Below are positions 31,985-37,144 of a DNA stretch of 37,144 nt, piece by piece. The DNA is from Candidatus Woesearchaeota archaeon (GTDB lineage Archaea; Nanobdellota; Nanobdellia; Woesearchaeales; GW2011-AR9), in NCBI GenBank assembly GCA_018670095.1, contig JABHRR010000062.1:1-37144 (forward strand), given 5' to 3'. The notes beneath the pieces are model-generated. The model saw nothing but the letters and a program-made list of their open reading frames with translations, did no database searches and had not been told where the DNA came from. Both the position numbers and the translations under genes were made by a program. The stretch's first letter is position 1. Each line of letters starts with the position of its first letter.

Positions 31985-32273
31985 TCCATTTGCACATTTA
32001 CCGGATTTGACAGATCGGTTGGACGATTGGAGAGAGAATTTTAAACCAGTAGAAATTGCTGAATTTAAATTTTATTCTCCTAGGTCACCAACTAAGTTAA
32101 GATACGTTGCCGGCAGAGCTACTCGCGAAGATGGAAGAGAGTGGTTAGTTTCTGGTTCTGAAATGCACAGCTTGGGAGTAGTTCTTGGTGATTCTTTTAC
32201 ACTTGATAGTTGCCTTAATTACAGGATAATAAAAAAATACAAGAAAGATGGAGAAAATAAAAAATGGAAATAA
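31971..32273 (+). CDS. Unknown 100-aa protein in the PRTase-like operon
   Basis: A 100-aa protein with mixed alpha/beta appearance, no Cys cluster and no membrane segment, ending DGENKKWK. No family is recognised. It overlaps both neighbours (14 nt upstream, 10 nt downstream), so it is co-translated with the small membrane protein and the PRTase-like protein. Confidence 0.62.
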   Translation: MKKDNPFAHLPDLTDRLDDWRENFKPVEIAEFKFYSPRSPTKLRYVAGRATREDGREWLVSGSEMHSLGVVLGDSFTLDSCLNYRIIKKYKKDGENKKWK

Positions 32274-33064
32274 TAAACTCATCAAGAAAAGATGAAATTT
32301 TAGAAAGAATTCAAGAGGTTAGAGAAAGTAAAAGATTTAACACAGATGGAAGTTTGAGAGAGATAATTCGTAATTTGGAAAGAACTAAAGCTCTTAAAAG
32401 AGTTAGGGGAGGTCACGAGATTAATTATTCTAATTGGCAGGATTATGATGCTGGAGAAAATCGGTTGTTAGGGTGGGCTTCTTTTCACGATCGAGGTGCA
32501 GCAAGGAGGGAAGTCGCAGCTTACAATCGATTAGTTAGGGGCGGAAGAACGAAGAGAGAAAAGTTCTTTGAACTGTGGACGGAAATATTTGCTTCGTTTT
32601 CTCCGACTGTAGTATGTTATACTGGAGGAACTAACCTTGCTGAGGATCTTAGTTACCACCTGAGTCACGAACTAAATGAAAAAGTTAGAAACGTTTACTT
32701 CCATGGTGAAGTTTGGCGTGATGACGACTTTTGGCCTCTGTTGCCCAATTTGACTAAAGAAGGAAATATTCCATTTAAAGAATTTGTCGATGTAAAAAAA
32801 GGAGACCGAGCAATCATCTATGATAGTTTAATGGATCCATTCACTATTGGAGGGATAGCAGAACTATTACAAGAGAAAGGAGCAAAAGTTTTAGGAGTGG
32901 CAGGAATGTTTGCTACAACACAATTTGATCCTGAGTATGCTTTACCAATGGCTAAAATTAATCTTAAAGGTTCTCCAAAAGGAGTTGGCAAGTGGAAGTT
33001 TTATTGTCCAGAAATCTATGATAACGCGAAAAATGAAAAAGATTTAAGATTAAGAAAAAAATGA
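32264..33064 (+). CDS. Phosphoribosyltransferase-like protein
   Basis: A 266-aa protein. The second half resembles a type I PRTase fold. VCYTGGTNLAEDLSYHL is followed by DRAIIYDSLMDPFTIGGIAE (about 186-205), a degenerate version of the PRPP loop (IVDDxxxTGGT), and LLQEKGAKVLGVAGMF. The residues that bind the PRPP pyrophosphate are partly replaced, so catalysis is uncertain; a sensor or structural role is possible. It ends the operon of 71-aa membrane protein, 100-aa protein and this gene. Confidence 0.55.
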   Translation: MEIINSSRKDEILERIQEVRESKRFNTDGSLREIIRNLERTKALKRVRGGHEINYSNWQDYDAGENRLLGWASFHDRGAARREVAAYNRLVRGGRTKREKFFELWTEIFASFSPTVVCYTGGTNLAEDLSYHLSHELNEKVRNVYFHGEVWRDDDFWPLLPNLTKEGNIPFKEFVDVKKGDRAIIYDSLMDPFTIGGIAELLQEKGAKVLGVAGMFATTQFDPEYALPMAKINLKGSPKGVGKWKFYCPEIYDNAKNEKDLRLRKK

Positions 33065-33139
33065 GAAACTTAAAATAAAAACAATAATACTAATATTTCC
33101 CAGAAATATTTATATAACTATTACTATTAGTCCTATTTT

Positions 33140-34717
33140 ATGGCTAAAGAAAAAAATGAAAAGAGATCTTATCATTGGACAGACATCACTGCTGAGAATA
33201 TTATCCGAGAGAAAGGAGATAAAGATAGTTACGTTTTAGCAGCAGGGATAACTCCTAGTGGGGTAGTCCATGTAGGAAACTTCAGAGAAATGATTACTGT
33301 TGATTTAGTTAAGCGAGCTTTAGAAAAGAAAGGTAAAAAAGTTCGTTTTATTTATTCTTGGGATGATTACGATGTATTCAGAAAAGTTCCTAGTAACATG
33401 CCGCAACAAGAGATGTTAGAAAAACATTTAAGGAAAGCGATTGTTGATGTTCCCGATCCGTTTGATAAAGATGAAAGTTATGCTCGGCATAATGAACTTG
33501 CTGTTGAAAAAGATATTGCAAAAGTAGGAATAACGCCAGAATTTATTTATCAAAGTAAGATGTATCGTGATGGAAAGTATGTTGAAGAAATTAAAACTGC
33601 TTTAGAGAATAATAAAATTATCAAAAAGATTCTTAACGAACATAGAGAAAATCCGCTTGATAAAGATTGGTTGCCAATATCTATCTTTTGTGAGAAATGT
33701 GGTAAAGATACGATTAAGAAACTTGAATGGAGAGGCGGTTATGACATTTATTATAAGTGTGAATGTAATTTTGAAGACGAATTTGATTTCAAAAAGAAAC
33801 CATTATTAAAACTTAAATGGCGTATTGATTGGCCAATGCGTTGGCATTACGAAAATGTTGACTTTGAACCAGGCGGAAAAGATCATTCAGCTTCCGGGGG
33901 TAGTTTTGATACTGGCAAACGAATTTGTAAAGAAGTTTATGGTTCTGATGCTCCATCATATATCATGTATGAATGGATTGGTATCAAAGGAAAAGGACAG
34001 TTTGCTTCCTCTTCTGGAAATGTAATTACCGTTAATGAACTACTTGAAGTTTATGAACCAGAAATGGTTAGATATTTATTTGCAGGTACTCGACCAAACA
34101 GAGAATTTCAAATTTCTTTTGATACTGATGTTTTAGCTCTTTATGAAGAGTTTGACAAAGTTGAAAGAATTTATTATGGATTAGAAGATATTAATGAGAA
34201 AGAAAATAGTAAAGCCAAAGTTGCTTATGAATTAAGTTATATCGGCGAAATTCCGAAAACTATTCCTTACCAACCAAGTTTTAGACATTTAACAACTTTA
34301 TTACAAATATACGATTTTGATATCAATAAAGTGATTGGTTATTTTGTTAACGAATTAAAGAATGAACATGATAAAAATCGGTTAAGAACTAGAGCAGAAT
34401 GTGCAAAGAACTGGATCCAAAAACATGCTCCGGAAGATTTTAGATTTCATGTTCAGGATAAATGTCAAGTAACTTTAGTTGACAAAGAGAAGAAGATTTT
34501 ACATCAGATTGCTGAGAAATTAGTTGAGAAGGATTGGAATGATAAAGAGTTACATGAAGAAATGTACATCTTAGTTAAAAATAACGAATTTCCTGTTGGA
34601 GATTTCTTTAAATTAGCTTATCGAGTATTGGTTAATAAAGATAAAGGCCCAAGGTTAGCTAGTTTTATCTTAGAAATTGGGAAAGAGAAAGTAGCTGAAT
34701 TGTTTAAGAGCGTTTAA
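33140..34717 (+). CDS. lysS: Class I lysyl-tRNA synthetase
   Basis: A 525-aa enzyme that charges tRNA-Lys. It belongs to class I, as in most archaea. The HIGH-like motif is HVGN at 44-47 (in GVVHVGNFRE), the KMSKS-like motif is FASSSGN near 285-291, and a zinc-ribbon-like CEKCGK...CEC lies in the middle. The length is close to the usual 520-530 aa. A TATA box (atatttatata) is 28 nt before the ATG. It is a monocistronic unit followed by T-rich termination sequence. Confidence 0.96.
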   Translation: MAKEKNEKRSYHWTDITAENIIREKGDKDSYVLAAGITPSGVVHVGNFREMITVDLVKRALEKKGKKVRFIYSWDDYDVFRKVPSNMPQQEMLEKHLRKAIVDVPDPFDKDESYARHNELAVEKDIAKVGITPEFIYQSKMYRDGKYVEEIKTALENNKIIKKILNEHRENPLDKDWLPISIFCEKCGKDTIKKLEWRGGYDIYYKCECNFEDEFDFKKKPLLKLKWRIDWPMRWHYENVDFEPGGKDHSASGGSFDTGKRICKEVYGSDAPSYIMYEWIGIKGKGQFASSSGNVITVNELLEVYEPEMVRYLFAGTRPNREFQISFDTDVLALYEEFDKVERIYYGLEDINEKENSKAKVAYELSYIGEIPKTIPYQPSFRHLTTLLQIYDFDINKVIGYFVNELKNEHDKNRLRTRAECAKNWIQKHAPEDFRFHVQDKCQVTLVDKEKKILHQIAEKLVEKDWNDKELHEEMYILVKNNEFPVGDFFKLAYRVLVNKDKGPRLASFILEIGKEKVAELFKSV

Positions 34718-34736
34718 AAACCGAATTATTTATATA

Positions 34737-34757
34737 CAAAAAAAACTTGTTTTTTTG
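34737..34757 (+). terminator. A/T hairpin and T run after lysS
   Basis: caaaaaaaac followed by tt and gtttttttg forms an A-T hairpin with a following U-rich end about 20 nt past the stop, a plausible archaeal termination site. Confidence 0.4.
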
Positions 34758-34803
34758 GATTAAAAATAGAAGATTTTAAAAACCCTTAAAAAATACTATT
34801 AAT

Positions 34804-35175
34804 ATGGTGATAGCTGATACTGCGATAGATGGAATTCAACCATTGATAGATTTCTTTCAACCAATCTTTGTTAAAGCTAGTTTAGTTGTCGGTGGTATAT
34901 TTGGAGTATATCTTTTATTATTAATTGCTAGAGTGCATTATGAACGGAAAAAAGTTAAACTTTTACAAGATATCCGTTTTGATTTAGATCAGTTAAATAT
35001 GTTTCACGGAATTAAAACTCACAAACAAAAGTATGGGATTATTAGGGGTACATTTGATTTTTTCAGAAGAAAGAGAAGAGAAAAGAAAGTTGCTAAAGAG
35101 TTTAGTTCTAATAGTGAAACAGAAGAAAAACCACATAAAAAGAAGCACAGACATAAACGTAAACACAAAAAATGA
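34804..35175 (+). CDS. Membrane protein with basic His/Lys tail
   Basis: A 123-aa protein. One transmembrane segment (about 25-42, SLVVGGIFGVYLLLLIAR) is followed by a cytoplasmic basic region (FFRRKRREKKVAKEF) and a Lys/His-rich end (HKKKHRHKRKHKK). No family is recognised. The stop overlaps the ATG of the B3/B4 gene by 4 nt (ATGA). A TATA box (gattttaaaaa, about 34774) gives near-leaderless spacing. Confidence 0.65.
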   Translation: MVIADTAIDGIQPLIDFFQPIFVKASLVVGGIFGVYLLLLIARVHYERKKVKLLQDIRFDLDQLNMFHGIKTHKQKYGIIRGTFDFFRRKRREKKVAKEFSSNSETEEKPHKKKHRHKRKHKK

Positions 35176-35858
35176 AGATTACTGTTAAGAAGAGTGTTTT
35201 TAGAAAATTTAATTCTTTAAAGATTGGGATTGTATTAGTAAAAGGAATTGATAATAAAAATAAACTAAATGAATCTCGACATTTATTACATGAAATTGAA
35301 GAATTGATCAAATTAACTTTTAACAAAGAGACAATAAAAAATCACGATTTAATTTCTCCTTGGGCAGTTGCTCAGGAAGAGTTTGGTAAAAAAGCTAAAC
35401 ATTATCATACCGCTGTGGAGAAGTTGTTAAAGAAAGTTTTAAGCGGAAAAAATATTAAAAGTAAAGATGTGTTGACTAATTTAATGAGGTGTGTTGCTTT
35501 AAAACATATTGTTCCTTTTGGAGTGGACAATTATTCTAAGATTAATGGTGATCTTACTTTTGCATTGTCTTCGGGAAAAGAAAAAGTAGGTGCTTTAAGA
35601 GAGATAAAGAAAGGTGCTCTTTATTACAAAGATGAAAAAAGTATTTTAGGAACAAAGTTAGATTATTGGAAGTCTAAAAGAACAACGTTAGATAATAAAA
35701 GTACTTCTGCATTAATTCATTTTGAAGTTATGTTACCGGTCACACAGAAAAAATTGAACGAGATTGTTAAAGAAACGGCTGATTTAGTGAAAACGTTCTG
35801 TGGTGGCGATGTTAAAGTTTATTTCTTGAATGAGAAAGTTAATAGCGTTATGGTTTAA
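35172..35858 (+). CDS. B3/B4 tRNA-binding domain protein
   Basis: A 228-aa protein corresponding to the B3/B4 editing domain of phenylalanyl-tRNA synthetase beta. Landmarks are KIGIVLVKGIDNKN near the start, AKHYHTAVEKLLKKVLSG in the centre, and MRCVALKHIVPFGVDNYSKI and GDLTFALSSGKEKVG. Stand-alone B3/B4 proteins hydrolyse mischarged tRNA or free D-aminoacyl-tRNA in some organisms. The activity here is inferred from fold only. It is the middle gene of the 34804-36546 operon, with a TIM-barrel protein next. Confidence 0.82.
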   Translation: MKITVKKSVFRKFNSLKIGIVLVKGIDNKNKLNESRHLLHEIEELIKLTFNKETIKNHDLISPWAVAQEEFGKKAKHYHTAVEKLLKKVLSGKNIKSKDVLTNLMRCVALKHIVPFGVDNYSKINGDLTFALSSGKEKVGALREIKKGALYYKDEKSILGTKLDYWKSKRTTLDNKSTSALIHFEVMLPVTQKKLNEIVKETADLVKTFCGGDVKVYFLNEKVNSVMV

Positions 35859-35859
35859 A

Positions 35860-36546
35860 ATGAATCTTAAAAATAGAATTTATCCGGGAATAACTTGTAC
35901 TTCTGCTATTCGTAAAAAAGACCATTGGCGAGCACAATTGAAAGAAGTTAATAAATTAGGAATTAAAGAAGTAGCTTTATTTCCGACAACTCTGGGAATT
36001 AAACAAAGAAAAGAATTGTATCAAGAGTTAGAAAAATCTTGCATCAAGAAGATTAAATTAGTACACATGCGTGGAGAAGATTTTACGGAAGAAGAGATGG
36101 AATATTTCTATAAACGTTGGAAAACAAGATTGTTTAATTGTCATGAGAAATATTTTGATCAATTGTACAAGAAATTTCCTAAGTTTAGAAAGAATATTGT
36201 TTTAGAGTTAAATTATGATAATAAAATTGAAAATAAACTTCTTCCTAAGAAGATGGGTGGATTTTGTATTGATTTATCACATATTAAATGTGCGAAAGAG
36301 TTACATAAATTAGAATGGGATTATATGATGAATCATTTGAAAGATACAAAGTTTATGGCTAATCATTTGAACGGCTATAGTAAAAACAAAAAAAGAGATT
36401 TACATTTTGTTAACAATGTTAAAGAATTCGATTATCTGAAAGAATTACCGAAGAAGATTTTCAGTAAAGTAATTGCTTTAGAGTTAGAGAACACGATTAA
36501 AGAGCAGTTGAAGTTTAAAGATTATATTGTGCGGTTGATGAAATAA
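35860..36546 (+). CDS. TIM-barrel AP endonuclease/isomerase-like protein (tentative)
   Basis: A 228-aa protein that may be a small TIM barrel. Strand-like pieces include EVALFPTT, IKLVHMRGED, NIVLELNYD, GFCIDLSHIKC and FMANHLNG, followed by IALELENTI. The D-x-S-H in CIDLSH and the final Glu resemble the metal ligands of xylose isomerase / endonuclease IV-type barrels, but other ligands are not clear. The ATG at 35860 is one base after the B3/B4 stop; the tracked ATG at 35830 overlaps the upstream gene and is less likely. It belongs to an operon with B3/B4 and a basic membrane protein. Confidence 0.5.
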   Translation: MNLKNRIYPGITCTSAIRKKDHWRAQLKEVNKLGIKEVALFPTTLGIKQRKELYQELEKSCIKKIKLVHMRGEDFTEEEMEYFYKRWKTRLFNCHEKYFDQLYKKFPKFRKNIVLELNYDNKIENKLLPKKMGGFCIDLSHIKCAKELHKLEWDYMMNHLKDTKFMANHLNGYSKNKKRDLHFVNNVKEFDYLKELPKKIFSKVIALELENTIKEQLKFKDYIVRLMK

Positions 36547-36550
36547 TAAT

Positions 36551-36982
36551 TTAATCTTTACTCTTTTTTCTTCTATAACCTTGGGATTCATGACATTTAT
36601 TAATAAAATCTTTATGGCCAACTGTAACATATTCTGCATCTTTCGGCATATTCTCGGTTGTGTGATAGAAAATAAAAGAAGGTTCGGGAGGGATAGTAAC
36701 TTCATTTTCTGTGTTTAATAAAGTTAATTCTAATTGGCCATCTGTTCTAAAAAGAGTTTTTAAAATTCTGTGACGCATATCTATACCCCGAGTCTGTATA
36801 GATGGATAAAAACAAGAAACAACTTGATCATCGTAAGCAGGGCCAACAAGGTATTTTGAATTGCGAGACCTGGCAACTTTAAATTCCAAAGGGTTTTTAC
36901 TTTGCCTATTTCCAATAACTCTTAAATCCACGTGGCACTCAGAATCTGCCAATATTTCCAAAGCATCTGGTAATTTGTCCAT
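36551..36982 (-). CDS. Unknown 143-aa soluble protein
   Basis: A 143-aa protein with mixed strands and helices, a few Cys (SECHVDL, VVSCFYPS and KCHESQG) and a basic C-terminal tail (YRRKKSKD). There is no membrane segment or recognised motif. A TATA box (attattaaatag, minus strand, about 37009) is 27 nt from the ATG. It converges on the TIM-barrel gene with a 4-bp gap. Confidence 0.6.
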   Translation of the reverse strand: MDKLPDALEILADSECHVDLRVIGNRQSKNPLEFKVARSRNSKYLVGPAYDDQVVSCFYPSIQTRGIDMRHRILKTLFRTDGQLELTLLNTENEVTIPPEPSFIFYHTTENMPKDAEYVTVGHKDFINKCHESQGYRRKKSKD

Positions 36983-37072
36983 TTTAATATTAAAATAGTT
37001 AGTTACTATTTAATAATTTATTTAGTATAGAAGTATGATTGTATACAAAAACAATTAACTTTCTTACCGTTA

Positions 37073-37083
37073 CTTATATAAAT
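37073..37083 (+). promoter_or_regulatory. TATA box of the right-edge gene
   Basis: The box cttatataaat is centred about 27 nt before the ATG at 37105, supporting that partial gene. Confidence 0.5.
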
Positions 37084-37104
37084 AATATAATATTCTTTAC
37101 TTCT

Positions 37105-37144
37105 ATGAACTTCCAACAGGAAATAATTAAACTTTTAGTAAAAG
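37105..37144 (+). CDS. Partial gene at right edge
   Basis: An ATG at 37105 opens a frame (MNFQQEIIKLLVK) that continues off the window. The only support is the TATA box at leaderless distance and the open frame. The fragment is too short for any function call. Confidence 0.45.
   Translation, partial: MNFQQEIIKLLVK

Noticed and set aside
36484-36705. 73-aa minus-strand ORF overlapping the end of the TIM-barrel gene
   Set aside because: Shadow of two real genes, with no promoter and no sensible composition.

Overview
This AT-rich, gene-dense window comes from an archaeon. The evidence is a class I lysyl-tRNA synthetase, an archaeal CCA-adding enzyme, an ftsZ / secE / spt5 cluster, an archaeal-type (d)CMP kinase, a pilin-type N terminus, an initiator tRNA-Met without an encoded CCA, and a TATA-like box about 26-30 nt upstream of most start codons. 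The short proteins, many unrecognised small membrane and Cys-rich proteins, single-domain versions of larger archaeal proteins (Dph2, NFACT) and tight packing suggest a DPANN lineage such as Woesearchaeota or Pacearchaeota. That placement is inference. No insertion sequence, CRISPR array or prophage was seen, and no stretch over 300 bases lacks a gene.

Layout. 1-5.3 kb: an edge fragment, a TatD hydrolase, a membrane protein, a short ORF behind a cluster of CACTGGWCA repeats, a double zinc-ribbon protein, a Nudix-like protein, tRNA CCA nucleotidyltransferase and a DedA/TVP38 membrane protein. 5.3-7 kb: small membrane proteins and a CDP-alcohol phosphatidyltransferase. 6.9-10.7 kb, minus strand: cmk, a small membrane protein and an FKBP isomerase, then ftsZ, secE, spt5 and a one-domain Dph2. 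10.7-16.4 kb: two family-2 glycosyltransferases, a six-hairpin glycosidase-like protein, a zinc metallopeptidase-like protein, and a tight glycosyltransferase / endonuclease V-like / TraB-like operon. 16.4-24.5 kb: a pilin-like protein, acylphosphatase, a stand-alone NFACT-R protein, a 1173-aa exonuclease / inactivated PolB-like protein, a C39-like peptidase, a thymidylate-kinase-like protein and tRNA-iMet. 24.5-31.6 kb: a methyltransferase, an acidic repeat protein, an M18 aminopeptidase, an endonuclease IV-like protein, a lipoprotein plus YdjM-like pair, and a double Lrp regulator. 31.7-37.1 kb: a three-gene operon ending in a phosphoribosyltransferase-like protein, lysS, a membrane protein / B3-B4 / TIM-barrel operon, and a gene running off the right edge.

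How the genes work together. Much of the window is informational: tRNA maturation and charging (cca, lysS, B3/B4, tRNA-iMet), transcription elongation and secretion (spt5, secE), division (ftsZ), ribosome-associated factors (NFACT-R, Dph2 remnant) and DNA repair or nuclease functions (TatD, EndoV-like, Nfo-like, PolB-like exonuclease). The rest is envelope or glycan biology. The strongest candidate novelty is the 1173-aa protein: its DEDDy exonuclease motifs are intact, but the positions that look like polymerase motifs A and C have lost their aspartates.

Expression logic. First genes look leaderless, with a TATA box about 28 nt before the ATG. Internal genes, and a few leadered ones, carry GGAG or AGGTGA ribosome-binding sites. 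Many convergent genes end within a few bases of each other or overlap. Function calls rest on reading motifs by eye, not on database searches.
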